Below, one piece after another: positions 6,312-14,252 of a stretch of DNA of 56,388 nt (positions are counted from its first letter, which is position 1; each line of letters begins with the position of its first letter). Under the pieces are notes generated by a model that had not been told where the DNA came from, did not search any database, and was given only the letters and a program-made list of their open reading frames with translations. Source of the stretch: 2-01-FULL-49-22 sp040879175 (GTDB taxonomy: Bacteria; Patescibacteriota; Saccharimonadia; Saccharimonadales; UBA10212); assembly GCA_040879175.1 (NCBI GenBank), contig JBBDKW010000018.1, positions 1 through 56,388 of the forward strand, given 5' to 3'. The position numbers and the translations under genes are program-made.

Positions 6312-6502
6312 TCCTCCGTCGCAAAGCCCTTTATGGGCTTAGCTATGGAGGATTTTGTATGGTAGATTCGAACGCCCGAGGGAAGCCTTCGGGGTGAGAC
6401 ATGCCGGTGGCATGTCGCAAGGAAATCTTCCGATGGCAACTTGTTGCCAATCGCGAAGTTTCGGGGTCGCGGAACGTGACTCGAATCCCTCCCCTAGCAC
6501 CA
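6290..6502 (+). mobile_element. Att-like direct repeat of the tRNA-Tyr 3' end flanking a 169-base insert
   Basis: The last 22 bases of tRNA-Tyr, TCGAATCCCTCCCCTAGCAC plus CA (6290-6311), recur exactly at 6481-6502. This is the arrangement left by an integrase that uses a tRNA 3' end as attachment site. The 169 bases between them hold no gene; they contain GC-rich hairpins such as ACATGCC-GG-TGGCATGT and GATTGGCAA/TTGCCATC type arms. This looks like a scar or a very small residual element, not an intact island. Confidence 0.55.
6311..6353 (+). terminator. Hairpin terminator after tRNA-Tyr
   Basis: ATCCTCC (6311-6317) pairs with GGAGGAT (6347-6353) around an inner hairpin AAGCCC-TTTAT-GGGCTT, followed by TTTT. 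The first base is the last base of the encoded CCA. Confidence 0.55.
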
Positions 6503-6519
6503 AGTTTAGTTAAGATTAT

Positions 6520-7170
6520 TTAGATGACTACTTTTCGAGGGCGAAGGACTTTTTTGGGGCGGTTGGGTAGCGCGCTTCGGTTAAGCTTGCGGCGGACTTT
6601 AACAGCTTCTTCGCCCATACCGCGCAATTCGTAGGCATTCATCAGCAGGTTATAGGTTTCGTTGTTCGGCTCTAACTCGGCGGCTTTTTCTAGTTCTTGC
6701 AGCATAAGTTTATCGTTGCCGAGTTTTTCCTGGACTTTGGCATAAGCTATATGGCGGGCAGCCAAGTCATCCTCAAGCTTTAGAGCCTGCTCGAATGCCG
6801 TTGCTGCTTTCTGGTAGTTCTCTGTCTCGTAATAGATTAACCCGAGGTTATGCAGGCTTGAAGCGCTGGGTTCGATACTACTGGCTATTTCGAAGCAGTC
6901 GATAGCATCTTTGTACTCTCGCTGCTTGGCGTATAAGATTCCTAGGCGGTTATAGGCTGCGGCATTTTTCTCATCAATTTTTAGGATAGTTAGGAGTGCT
7001 TTTTCAGCCCGTAAAAAGCGGTTTTCGCGCATACCGTGGTGGGCGATTTCCCAGAGCTTGGCTAACCGGTCGCCCAAACGACGCGTCACTAACGTAGTTT
7101 CGTCATCGATGTATCGGCTGTGGCGAAGTACAAAGTACGCAATCAGTACTAACAGTAATAGGGCATACAT
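6520..7170 (-). CDS. Membrane-anchored TPR protein
   Basis: The 216-residue product begins with a hydrophobic segment (about residues 2-16, ALLLLVLIAYFVL) and then carries about four tetratricopeptide repeats from residue 45 to 195, with typical A-x-Y-N-R-L-G-I-L-Y, L-H-N-L-G-L-I-Y-Y-E and Y-x-L-L-M-N-A-Y-E-L helices. TPR domains hold protein complexes together; no enzymatic part is present, and the partner is unknown. The C-terminus is basic (RPKKVLRPRK). It lies downstream of holB but has its own extended -10, 10 bases before the ATG. Confidence 0.8.
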   Translation of the reverse strand: MYALLLLVLIAYFVLRHSRYIDDETTLVTRRLGDRLAKLWEIAHHGMRENRFLRAEKALLTILKIDEKNAAAYNRLGILYAKQREYKDAIDCFEIASSIEPSASSLHNLGLIYYETENYQKAATAFEQALKLEDDLAARHIAYAKVQEKLGNDKLMLQELEKAAELEPNNETYNLLMNAYELRGMGEEAVKVRRKLNRSALPNRPKKVLRPRKVVI

Positions 7171-7180
7171 TGCTTAGGTA

Positions 7181-7189
7181 ATTATAACA
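7181..7189 (-). promoter_or_regulatory. Extended -10 promoter of the TPR gene
   Basis: TGT-TATAAT, a consensus extended -10, ends 10 bases before the ATG at 7170. The untranslated leader would be at most about 3 bases. The palindromic element begins 3 bases upstream of it. Confidence 0.55.
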
Positions 7190-7191
7190 GA

Positions 7192-7273
7192 CCCAGTAGT
7201 GAGCTTTCGCGGTTATCCGCCTGCGCGGATACAGTATCGACAGAGTCGATAGTCGTGAAAGTCTACTACTGGG
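7192..7273. repeat. Palindromic element, copy 2, between holB and the TPR gene
   Basis: Arms CCCAGTAGTGAGCTTTCGCG (7192-7211) and CGTGAAAGTCTACTACTGGG (7254-7273) pair imperfectly. Between them are two inner hairpins: TATCCGC-CTGC-GCGGATA (7214-7231, shared in form with copy 1) and ATCGAC-AGA-GTCGAT (7236-7250, absent from copy 1). The folded form would be a three-way or cross-shaped structure. It starts 4 bases after the holB stop and may also serve as that gene's terminator. Confidence 0.85.
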
Positions 7274-7277
7274 CAGA

Positions 7278-8165
7278 CTAACTTTTTAGATTAAGAACCA
7301 AGCTTAGACAGATTAGCCGGGGGTTGGCGTTTTTATCAAGCGACTCAAGCGAACTCATCGTTAATTTTCTGTCGCCTGCCAGTTTTTGTGCCTGTTTTGG
7401 CCTTTTACCTAAGGCGCTGCGGTGCAGCGCCGCCAGAATCTTGGTAAGAGCTTCCAGAAGCAATCTAAGCTCTTCTTTATCCTGGCTTATTTGATCAAGA
7501 GACAACAGCCGCTCGTATTGGGTCTGTTTCAAAAAAGACTTGGCCTTTTCTATCGCCTGCTTAAGCGGATGCGAGCCTTCCTCAGCCAGAAGCGCATCTA
7601 ATAGGGCTGAACCTCCCTGGCTTAAACGCCAAGCCGATTCCATTTTCTGACGGCTAATCCGGCCGCCATAGAACCTATCCGCTTGCTGTAACGTCACCGG
7701 ATGCGCCCAGATGTGCTGGCAACGCGAAACGATTGTCGGCAGCAGGCTCAACTCGTAAGGCGCCGTCAGCAAGAACATCGTGTCTTCGTTGGGCTCTTCC
7801 AATATCTTAAGCAGGGCGTTCTGGGCTTCGGCGCTTAAATTCTGTGAATCCTCGATTAAAACAACCCGGCGGATAGCCGATTTCCCGGGAGTTCTTAAAC
7901 GTAAAAAGCGGTTAATTTCTCTTACAGTGTCGATTGATATATCCTGTTTGCCCTCGTTCTTCTTGGCGTAAAAGAAGTAGGGATGGGCTAAAAGCTGTTG
8001 CATTGACTTGAGACCCAAGGCCGAGCAGGCCAACGAGTAAACCAAGCCTCGCTTACCGCTGCCCCTCTCACCCAGAATAAGTAGCGGGCTATACGGTTTT
8101 TGCAAGAAATAATCGGCCTGTTCTTTAGTTTTAGGGTGAACTAGCAAATTGCTTAAGTCAGTCAT
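7278..8165 (-). CDS. holB: DNA polymerase III delta' subunit-like clamp loader protein
   Basis: The 295-residue protein has an AAA+ fold of the clamp-loader kind: P-loop GERGSGKR (residues 32-39), VVLIEDSQNLSAEAQNALLK (Walker B and the conserved DEAHxL-like helix) and SRCQHIW, the sensor SRC motif. The last P-loop residue is Arg in place of Thr or Ser, and no Cys4 zinc module is present, which favours delta' over the ATP-hydrolysing tau/gamma. It would help load the sliding clamp at replication forks. Its ATG overlaps the rluD stop by 8 bases. Confidence 0.82.
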   Translation of the reverse strand: MTDLSNLLVHPKTKEQADYFLQKPYSPLLILGERGSGKRGLVYSLACSALGLKSMQQLLAHPYFFYAKKNEGKQDISIDTVREINRFLRLRTPGKSAIRRVVLIEDSQNLSAEAQNALLKILEEPNEDTMFLLTAPYELSLLPTIVSRCQHIWAHPVTLQQADRFYGGRISRQKMESAWRLSQGGSALLDALLAEEGSHPLKQAIEKAKSFLKQTQYERLLSLDQISQDKEELRLLLEALTKILAALHRSALGKRPKQAQKLAGDRKLTMSSLESLDKNANPRLICLSLVLNLKS

Positions 8166-9042
8166 TGCCTAAAAAATCCTTAAACGATCGAGGAGCGGGC
8201 GCAGTAAATGTCTTTTTCTGCCCATTGGGCATCGTTAGTTCGAGTTTTTGCGAATACAGCAACATCTTAGGGTCGCCGTGTCCGTATAGCCGGTCGCCGA
8301 CAACCGGATGGCCGATATAAGCCAAGTGAACGCGTATCTGGTGTGTACGGCCGCTAAGCGGCTTTAGTTCAAGTAGCGAAAAATCTTTCCCATCATTGGC
8401 GATTTTTTTGAGGATCTTGTACCTAGTCTGGGCCGGCCGGCCGCCGGACGAAACTTTGAAAGTTTGAGGCCTCTTGGGGTTACGGCCGATTGGAGCATCA
8501 ATAATTGCCTCTTTCGGCTCGGGAACACCTTCGATCACCGCCAAATAAATCTTTTTGGCCTTTCTGCCTGAGAACTGCTTTTGTAGCCACTCAAGTGCTT
8601 TCAAATTTCGGCCGCAAATGATAACCCCGCTGGTTGCCCGGTCCAACCGGTGCACAATACCGGCGCGATTACCTGTTAGCTGCTTGTCATTTATTTTTCC
8701 GCTGATGAAGGATGCTACCGTTGGCTCGAGGTTCAAAGCCCCATTACTGTGCGTTAGAATGCCTGCCGGTTTGTTGATTACGACGACGTCGTCATCTTCG
8801 TATATTACCGGTAGATTTATGGACTTGGGCTGGCTCACAAAGTATTGCTCATTAATTGAGACTTTGTCGCCGAATCTTAGCTTGTAGCCAGGCTTGGTTT
8901 CTTTACCGTTCACCTTAACACTGTGACGGTCAAAGAGTGATTTTAGTGACGAGCGGGCGAACTGCGGATATTTAGCCGCAATGAATACATCCGCCCGGGT
9001 GCCAACCGATGACCTATTAGTCTTAAATTGCTGAATAGACAT
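8158..9042 (-). CDS. rluD: RluA/RluD family 23S rRNA pseudouridine synthase
   Basis: The protein has an N-terminal S4-type RNA-binding domain (ARSSLKSLFDRHSVKVNGK) and a pseudouridine synthase domain with HRLDRATSG, which holds the catalytic Asp, followed by the SGRTHQIRVHLAYIGHP motif. RluD-type enzymes isomerise uridines in helix 69 of 23S rRNA; RluA or RluC specificity cannot be excluded. I start it at the ATG at 9042, 13 bases after the trpS stop, giving 294 residues; a TTG 36 bases upstream would overlap trpS. It is probably co-transcribed with trpS and holB. Confidence 0.85.
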   Translation of the reverse strand: MSIQQFKTNRSSVGTRADVFIAAKYPQFARSSLKSLFDRHSVKVNGKETKPGYKLRFGDKVSINEQYFVSQPKSINLPVIYEDDDVVVINKPAGILTHSNGALNLEPTVASFISGKINDKQLTGNRAGIVHRLDRATSGVIICGRNLKALEWLQKQFSGRKAKKIYLAVIEGVPEPKEAIIDAPIGRNPKRPQTFKVSSGGRPAQTRYKILKKIANDGKDFSLLELKPLSGRTHQIRVHLAYIGHPVVGDRLYGHGDPKMLLYSQKLELTMPNGQKKTFTAPAPRSFKDFLGND

Positions 9043-9055
9043 AGTCAGTTCGGAT

Positions 9056-10087
9056 CTAGGTGGCAGGGCGTAGACCAACAGCTTTTTGGACCTTAAGAAG
9101 CGTCTCTTGAGCCACGTTACTTATCGCCGCTTCATCCTCTTCCAGCTTTATCATCAGCTGCTCGGTATTAACTTGGGACAGTTTTGACTGCAGGCCAGCT
9201 AAAAATTCTTTGACTAAAGCGGCGGTCTCCGATTTTAGCTGGCTGTAGCTTGATTGACCCTCCCAGCGTTGATTGACCTCTGTTTGAGGTTTATCGCTCA
9301 GCAAGGCAATTATTTGTAATAGATTAGTGACGCCCGGCTGGTTCTGCCAATCATACTTGATGCTAGCCAGCGAATCAGTTGTGGCAGAAATGACTTTTGA
9401 AGCTGCCTCATCGGGGTTATCGCTCAGCATAATCGTGCCGGCTGGATCTTCTATAGACTTACTCATTTTCTTGTCGGGGTTGCGCAAACTGCGGATTCTA
9501 ACCGGCTCAGTAGTACCGACAAATTCGGCCTGCTCTTTAATAGTTGCTGGAACATTAAACAAGTTGCCGAACTTGTTATTTAGGCGTATTGCCAAATCAC
9601 GGGTAAATTCCAGATGTTGGCGCTGGTCGTCACCAACCGGCACCCACTTAGCACCATAAAGAAGAATATCGGCGGCCATCAGGACCGGATAGTTGAAGAG
9701 TCCAACGCTAATGATGGACTGGTCGGCGCTCTTCTCCTTGAATTCGGCCATCCGCGACAGCTCGCCGAAATAGGAAAAACAGTCCAAAATCCAGGTCATT
9801 TCAGAATGGGGCGGGATGTAGCTCTGCCGATAGATAAAGGTGTCTGGTTGCTCAATATCCAGCCCGGCTGCAACGAATACTTTCAGGTTTTCGATGCTCT
9901 GCTCATAGAGTTTTCCGTGTTCAACAGGGGTTGTAAAGCTATGCAAGTCCGGAATAAACATATTGAGCTGGTACCGCCCGGCGTGCTTATTCTGGAGTTC
10001 AACCATCGGTAGAATGGCGCCCAGATAATTGCCGAAGTGGAACTCGGCGTTGGAGCGCAAACCGGTTAAAACAACCTCTTTAGCCAT
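9056..10087 (-). CDS. trpS: Tryptophanyl-tRNA synthetase
   Basis: This class Ic enzyme charges tRNA-Trp. The 343-residue length is normal. The HIGH-type signature is HFGN (in LRSNAEFHFGNYLGA) and the KMSKS loop is intact (PDKKMSKSIEDPAG). VPVGDDQRQHLEFTRDLA is the conserved GDDQ segment. Unlike the alpha-operon genes before it, trpS has no Shine-Dalgarno site; a TAAAAT hexamer ends 8 bases before the ATG, so it is probably transcribed separately as a leaderless mRNA together with rluD and holB. Confidence 0.96.
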   Translation of the reverse strand: MAKEVVLTGLRSNAEFHFGNYLGAILPMVELQNKHAGRYQLNMFIPDLHSFTTPVEHGKLYEQSIENLKVFVAAGLDIEQPDTFIYRQSYIPPHSEMTWILDCFSYFGELSRMAEFKEKSADQSIISVGLFNYPVLMAADILLYGAKWVPVGDDQRQHLEFTRDLAIRLNNKFGNLFNVPATIKEQAEFVGTTEPVRIRSLRNPDKKMSKSIEDPAGTIMLSDNPDEAASKVISATTDSLASIKYDWQNQPGVTNLLQIIALLSDKPQTEVNQRWEGQSSYSQLKSETAALVKEFLAGLQSKLSQVNTEQLMIKLEEDEAAISNVAQETLLKVQKAVGLRPAT

Positions 10088-10095
10088 TTGAATCT

Positions 10096-10101
10096 ATTTT
10101 A
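10096..10101 (-). promoter_or_regulatory. -10 element of trpS, leaderless type
   Basis: TAAAAT ends 8 bases before the ATG at 10087. It lies at the edge of the AT-rich word array in the same gap. Confidence 0.45.
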
Positions 10102-10214
10102 CATTTTTCGTTTAATATTTAACATTGATTTTTTCATTTTAATCATTGGTTTTTCCGCAGAAATGACTAAATGTCAGCTGTTAGATAAATGTGTAATGTA
10201 AAATGTAAAATGCC
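10102..10214. repeat. AT-rich word array a, between rpsI and trpS
   Basis: The left part repeats words such as TTTTACATTTTT and TTTAATATTTAACATT. The right part carries the reversed set, AATGTAAAATGTAAAATG. The two halves can pair imperfectly. No ORF or RNA gene is seen. Confidence 0.6.
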
Positions 10215-10238
10215 AAATACTTAACTTGTTAGGTATTT
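10215..10238 (-). terminator. Hairpin after rpsI, end of the ribosomal array
   Basis: AAATACTTAAC pairs with GTTAGGTATTT (one G-U) around a very short loop, overlapping the rpsI stop codon. It marks the end of the S10-spc-alpha transcription unit. Confidence 0.5.
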
Positions 10239-10639
10239 TATCGTTTGCTGTACTGTTGTTTTTTACGGGCGCCGCGCAGGCCGAATTTTTTGCGTTCTTT
10301 TTCGCGAGGATCACGCCCGAGTAAGCCTGTCCTTCTAAGAGTGCCTCGAAAGTCACCATTAAGCTCAATTAGTGCTTTAGATATTCCTAACCTGATGGCG
10401 TCAACCTGGCTGGCGTGCCCACCGCCGTTTACCTTGACGCTGATAGTATATTTCTCAGGATCAAGCTCGAGTGTATTAAAGGGTTTGAGCAGCTCGTGTT
10501 GGAGATATTTACTGCCAGCGAAATAGTCACTCAACGGCTTGTCGTTGATAGTAAAACTTCCCTTCCCGCCGCTTATGCGCACCCGGGCTGTGGAGCTCTT
10601 TCGCCTGCCCAATCCGTAAAAGTAACTGTTTGAGCTCAT
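10238..10639 (-). CDS. rpsI: Ribosomal protein uS9
   Basis: S9 lies in the small-subunit head, and its C-terminal tail reaches the P-site tRNA. The 133-residue protein has the family start YGLGRRKSSTARVRI, the middle VNGGGHASQVDAIRLGISKAL, and the tail KFGLRGARKKQQYSKR with the terminal KR that touches tRNA. It follows rplM after 3 bases, the usual L13-S9 pair, and ends the array. Confidence 0.97.
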   Translation of the reverse strand: MSSNSYFYGLGRRKSSTARVRISGGKGSFTINDKPLSDYFAGSKYLQHELLKPFNTLELDPEKYTISVKVNGGGHASQVDAIRLGISKALIELNGDFRGTLRRTGLLGRDPREKERKKFGLRGARKKQQYSKR

Positions 10640-10642
10640 AGA

Positions 10643-11089
10643 CTACTTATTACCCCTTTCACTCATCGATACAGGCTCAGGGTTCTGGCCGGCGTGCGGG
10701 TGCTCGCTGCCGGGGTAGATTTTCAACCTGCCCAGCCGGCTTTTTCGCAGTTTATTATCGGGTAACATTCCTCTAACTGCCTGCCAGATAATTTTTGCTG
10801 AATTCTCGGCTGCCAAGTCTTTGAGTGATTTTTCTCGCAGGCCGCCAGGATAGCCACTGTGCCGGCGATAAAGCTTCCCCAGAGTCTTATTACCTGTAAT
10901 CACTAACTTATCACTGTTAATGACGATTACGAAGTCCCCGGAATCTAAATGCGCTGACTGAGTAACCTTGTGTTTGCCGATCAGTAAGCTCGCGGCTGTG
11001 GTGGCTACTCGCCCCATAGGCGCTTCTGAGGCATCGATCAAATGCCATTTTCGGGCAATTAGTTTGGGTATTAGGCTGAAAGTTCTCAT
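10643..11089 (-). CDS. rplM: Ribosomal protein uL13
   Basis: L13 is an early-assembly protein binding 23S rRNA. The sequence KWHLIDASEAPMGRVATTAA and the segment VRGMLPDNKLRKSRLGRLKI match the family. The product has 148 residues. Its start overlaps the rplQ stop by one base (11089), so the two are coupled. Confidence 0.96.
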   Translation of the reverse strand: MRTFSLIPKLIARKWHLIDASEAPMGRVATTAASLLIGKHKVTQSAHLDSGDFVIVINSDKLVITGNKTLGKLYRRHSGYPGGLREKSLKDLAAENSAKIIWQAVRGMLPDNKLRKSRLGRLKIYPGSEHPHAGQNPEPVSMSERGNK

Positions 11090-11634
11090 TATCTGTTGCC
11101 TCTAACACCGGCGCGCTTCGGCGCCTGCGTCGTTATTTTCGGTTGAATCTTACTTTCGCCGTCCTTAATAGCCTGCGGTGTCGGTTTGGTTTGGGCTTTT
11201 GAAGCCTTATCCTCTTGTTTCTCGGTGGCCTGAGTTTCTTGATCTTTTTGCGACTTTTTCGCAGTCTTTAGATTATCAACGAAACTGATTTTGGCCATTT
11301 GGGCATTATCGCCGCGCCTGGCGGCCAGTCTCTCGACACGGAAATAGCCACTTGGCCGGGCTGCCAGCTTTGGTGCAATTTCATCAACCAGTTTGTGTGC
11401 CGCCGCAACAGTATTCAGCCCTGAGAGCACTATTCGCCTGCTATGTAAGCTATCCTTGCCTTTTTTGGCCTGGCTGATTAACTTTTCGGTGTGACGGGCT
11501 ACAGCTTTGGCCTTGGGCAATGTTGTTTCAATGGCCTCCTCCAGAATCAACGATTCTGAAAGCGATTGTAGCAATGCCCTTCGCTGCGAGCGTGGTCGTC
11601 CGAACTTGGCAACATTTGATTTACTTTTGTGCAT
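11089..11634 (-). CDS. rplQ: Ribosomal protein bL17 with C-terminal extension
   Basis: L17 lies near the peptide exit tunnel. Residues 1 to about 118 are a complete L17 (KFGRPRSQRRALLQSLSESL; SGYFRVERLAARRGDNAQMA). The remaining 60 or so residues are a Lys/Gln/Thr/Pro-rich, probably disordered tail not found in standard 118-125-residue L17. It follows rpoA after 9 bases, the classic alpha-operon order. Confidence 0.95.
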   Translation of the reverse strand: MHKSKSNVAKFGRPRSQRRALLQSLSESLILEEAIETTLPKAKAVARHTEKLISQAKKGKDSLHSRRIVLSGLNTVAAAHKLVDEIAPKLAARPSGYFRVERLAARRGDNAQMAKISFVDNLKTAKKSQKDQETQATEKQEDKASKAQTKPTPQAIKDGESKIQPKITTQAPKRAGVRGNR

Positions 11635-11643
11635 AACTATAGC

Positions 11644-12591
11644 CTAAAGCTCCAGTTCGGCCATTTTCTCCTTGACTTCCTCTAAGGCCTTATTACCGAA
11701 GCCCTTCAAATCACGAAGCTCTGCTTCGCTCAGAGACAACAAGTCCTTAATGGTATGGATGTCGTTGTTAATTAAAGCGTTAGTGGTTCGGGCGCTGAGA
11801 TTAAGATCCTCTATTGATGTCATCAGTTCCGCCGGCTCTTCCGAATCCTCGCTGACTTCGCCGGCATCGCCGCTATCTGTTAACGCACCGGCTGTCTCTA
11901 CTCGCGTCTGGCCGGCCAGTGCCGAGTATTGACTGACAAGTATGGCGGCGGCTTCTTCAAAGGCATCGCGCGGCGTGATTGATCCGTCGGTGGTAACTGT
12001 CAAGAGTAGCCTGTCCAAATCGGTGATTTGACCAACGCGCGTATTCTCAACCTTGTAGCGGACACGCAGGACAGGGGTGAACAAAGCGTCAAGCGCGATC
12101 ATATCGCTGATTTTTCGACCGGCTCCACGTTCATCAAGTGCGCGGTAGCCGCGCCCGGCTTCGACCATAATTTCTATATTCAATGATGCTTTAGGGTCGT
12201 CGATAGTGCAGATTAGTTGATCCGGGTTGACGAGCTCCACATCGGCATTCAATGCAAGGCCTTTAGCCCGGACCGCTCCCTTGCCTTTTTTGGATAGGCT
12301 TAAGGTCTGCGGCTCATCGGAATAAACCTTAAAACGAATCTGTTTAAGGTTGAGTATTATGGCCACTACATCTTCTTTAATGCCGGGTATGGCGGTGAAC
12401 TCGTGGCTAATGCCATCAATGCGAAAACCGGTTACCGACGCACCGCCGATACTGGATAGTAGTACGCGCCTTAGGCTGTTGCCAAGCGTCATTCCATAGC
12501 CGCTCTGTAGCGGCTCGACGACGAACGTCGCCGTCCGCTCATCGTGGTCTTTGACGGAAGATAGGGTTGGGGTGTGAATTGCTTTGCTCAT
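11644..12591 (-). CDS. rpoA: RNA polymerase alpha subunit
   Basis: Alpha dimerises to assemble RNA polymerase. The N-terminal domain (about residues 15-230) shows FVVEPLQSGYGMTLGNSLRRVLLSS and HEFTAIPGIKEDV. After an acidic linker comes the C-terminal domain (about 255-315) with IEDLNLSARTTNALINNDI and LKGFGNKALEEVKEK, which contacts UP elements and regulators. The 315-residue length is normal. It lies 20 bases after rpsD. Confidence 0.98.
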   Translation of the reverse strand: MSKAIHTPTLSSVKDHDERTATFVVEPLQSGYGMTLGNSLRRVLLSSIGGASVTGFRIDGISHEFTAIPGIKEDVVAIILNLKQIRFKVYSDEPQTLSLSKKGKGAVRAKGLALNADVELVNPDQLICTIDDPKASLNIEIMVEAGRGYRALDERGAGRKISDMIALDALFTPVLRVRYKVENTRVGQITDLDRLLLTVTTDGSITPRDAFEEAAAILVSQYSALAGQTRVETAGALTDSGDAGEVSEDSEEPAELMTSIEDLNLSARTTNALINNDIHTIKDLLSLSEAELRDLKGFGNKALEEVKEKMAELEL

Positions 12592-12611
12592 TATAGTTAA
12601 CTTATGCCTCC

Positions 12612-13229
12612 TTAACGTGAATAATATTCGACAATTAGTTGCTCTTTGATATCGGGTTCGGCATCCTCGCGTGTCGGAAATGCCGAAACCGCAATTTCCA
12701 ATTTCTTACGATTGACTTTCAACCAACCGGGAATCTCGGCCGGAGCCGGGCTCAAATCATCTAGATGCTTGAAGTACTCAGAGTTGCGGCTGCTGTCTTT
12801 AAGCAGAATTATGTCGCCAATGGCCGTGCGCATAGATGGAACATCGACTCGCCGGCCGTTTAGCATAAAATGCCCGTGCGTTGCCAGTTGGCGAGCGGCC
12901 CGGCGTGACGGCGCGAGACCAGCCCGGTAAATGACATTATCCAGCCTTCTTTCTAGAAACTCTAGAAGCCTCTCGCCTGATTGGCCCTTGGCTCGCAAAG
13001 CCTCGGTCATCAATCTGGTAAAAGGCCGCTCCAGCAAGCCATACAGCCTTTTAACCTTCTGTTTCTCCCTAAGCTGAAGGGCGTACTGGCTGGCCTTGGG
13101 TCGTCGCATAGCACGGCCATGCTGACCGGGTATAGTCGAGCGCTTTACTAATGCCTTATGAGCCTTAGGGTGTAGTGCGTAGCTTTCGCGGCGCGAGCGT
13201 TTAACTATCGGTTGTAGATCTCTGGCCAT
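12612..13229 (-). CDS. rpsD: Ribosomal protein uS4
   Basis: S4 starts small-subunit assembly on the 5' domain of 16S rRNA. The 205-residue protein has the S4 domain RRLDNVIYRAGLAPSRRAAR and HGHFMLNGRRVDVPS. It contains no Cys, so this is the zinc-free form. It lies 9 bases after rpsK. Confidence 0.97.
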   Translation of the reverse strand: MARDLQPIVKRSRRESYALHPKAHKALVKRSTIPGQHGRAMRRPKASQYALQLREKQKVKRLYGLLERPFTRLMTEALRAKGQSGERLLEFLERRLDNVIYRAGLAPSRRAARQLATHGHFMLNGRRVDVPSMRTAIGDIILLKDSSRNSEYFKHLDDLSPAPAEIPGWLKVNRKKLEIAVSAFPTREDAEPDIKEQLIVEYYSR

Positions 13230-13238
13230 AATCTATCT

Positions 13239-13697
13239 TTAATTCCTCTTGGGGCGGCGCGGCCGTACCCCGCCGTGGGGAACGGTCGTTATATCCTTAA
13301 TACTATCGATGCTGACGTTCTGGCCAGCGAGTGTGCGGATGGCAGCTTCGCGCCCCATACCTACCCCCTTGACAATGACATCAACTTTATTAACTCCGTA
13401 AGACTGCTTGGCACTGGTGATGGCCTTCTCGGCCGCAATCTGGGCGGCGTAGGCGGTTCCCTTTTTTGATCCCCTAAACCCACTACTGCCGGCACTGGCG
13501 GTTGTTAAAACGTTGCCCTTGTTATCTGTTACGCTGATAATCGTATTATTGAAGGTAGCCAGCACGTGTATTTGGCCGTGGCTAACGTCGCGGCGGGCCT
13601 TTTTCTTTCGCGCCTTAGGCTTTTTGGCAACAACTTCCTCTTCGGCTGTCGGTGCAGTCGTTTCTTGTGGTACTTCTTTAGCTAAATCGTCTGCCAT
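13239..13697 (-). CDS. rpsK: Ribosomal protein uS11 with N-terminal extension
   Basis: S11 forms part of the small-subunit platform. The conserved part starts near residue 38 (HGQIHVLATFNNTIISVTD) and has GSSGFRGSKKGTAYAAQIAA; the end is VPHGGVRPRRPKRN. About 30 Glu/Ala then Lys/Arg residues precede it, which standard S11 (about 129 residues) lacks. It lies 9 bases after rpsM. Confidence 0.97.
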   Translation of the reverse strand: MADDLAKEVPQETTAPTAEEEVVAKKPKARKKKARRDVSHGQIHVLATFNNTIISVTDNKGNVLTTASAGSSGFRGSKKGTAYAAQIAAEKAITSAKQSYGVNKVDVIVKGVGMGREAAIRTLAGQNVSIDSIKDITTVPHGGVRPRRPKRN

Positions 13698-13706
13698 ATC
13701 GTCTTC

Positions 13707-14093
13707 CTATGTCTTAGTCGGAGCTTTCTTGGCTGTGCCGCCGACGGTTACCCGCTTGCCTCGCTTGGTGCGGGCATTAGTACGTGTACGCTGGCCTCTT
13801 ACGGGCAAGTTGGCCTTGTGGCGCAGCCCGCGATACGAATTAATATCGCGCAGTCGTTTGATATTGTCTGTGACGCCCCTTTGTAGATCGCCTTCGACCG
13901 AATATTGAGCGGTAATAACATCTTGAATTTTGGAAATTTCGCTGTCTGTCAGATCTTTGACTCGGACTGTCGGCTCTATTGAGGCCGCTCGTAGTATTTC
14001 GTAACTGGTCTTGGGCCCAATTCCGTAAATATAGGTCAGCGAAACCCATACCTGTTTGTTATCCGGAATATTAACTCCTGTTATCCGCGCCAT
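13707..14093 (-). CDS. rpsM: Ribosomal protein uS13
   Basis: S13 in the small-subunit head bridges to the large subunit and touches P-site tRNA. The 128-residue protein opens ARITGVNIPDNKQVWVSLTY and has LRHKANLPVRGQRTRTNART, both diagnostic, and a basic tail. It starts 3 bases after the rpmJ stop. Confidence 0.97.
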   Translation of the reverse strand: MARITGVNIPDNKQVWVSLTYIYGIGPKTSYEILRAASIEPTVRVKDLTDSEISKIQDVITAQYSVEGDLQRGVTDNIKRLRDINSYRGLRHKANLPVRGQRTRTNARTKRGKRVTVGGTAKKAPTKT

Positions 14094-14096
14094 ATC

Positions 14097-14213
14097 CTAG
14101 CCTTGCCTCTGTTTGTGCTTCGGCTTTTGTTTATTGATAACGTATAACCGCCCCTTACGACGGACTATCTTGTCATCCGGGCTGATTTTCTTGACCGATG
14201 CCCGCACTTTCAT
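14097..14213 (-). CDS. rpmJ: Ribosomal protein bL36, Cys-less form
   Basis: This 38-residue product (MKVRASVKKISPDDKIVRRK and so on, ending KHKQRQG) is a clear L36. The standard zinc-binding form has CxxC at positions 11 and 14, a third Cys and a His. Here the first pair reads SPDD and the third Cys is Asn, so zinc cannot be held. L36 packs into the large-subunit rRNA near the A site finger. It lies between infA and rpsM as in most bacteria. Confidence 0.95.
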   Translation of the reverse strand: MKVRASVKKISPDDKIVRRKGRLYVINKQKPKHKQRQG

Positions 14214-14252
14214 TAAGGTTTCTCTCCTTATCCTCTGATTAACGAACTTGGT

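Noticed and set aside
6215..6439. Minus-strand frame of 74 codons over tRNA-Tyr, containing GGIRTPEGARPSDLQSDAFG
   Set aside because: This is the well-known spurious translation of the antisense strand of a tyrosine tRNA gene.
6312..6480. Small structured RNA gene in the insert after tRNA-Tyr
   Set aside because: Several hairpins are present, but no promoter, terminator or known RNA motif supports an expressed RNA; recorded as part of the att-like duplication instead.
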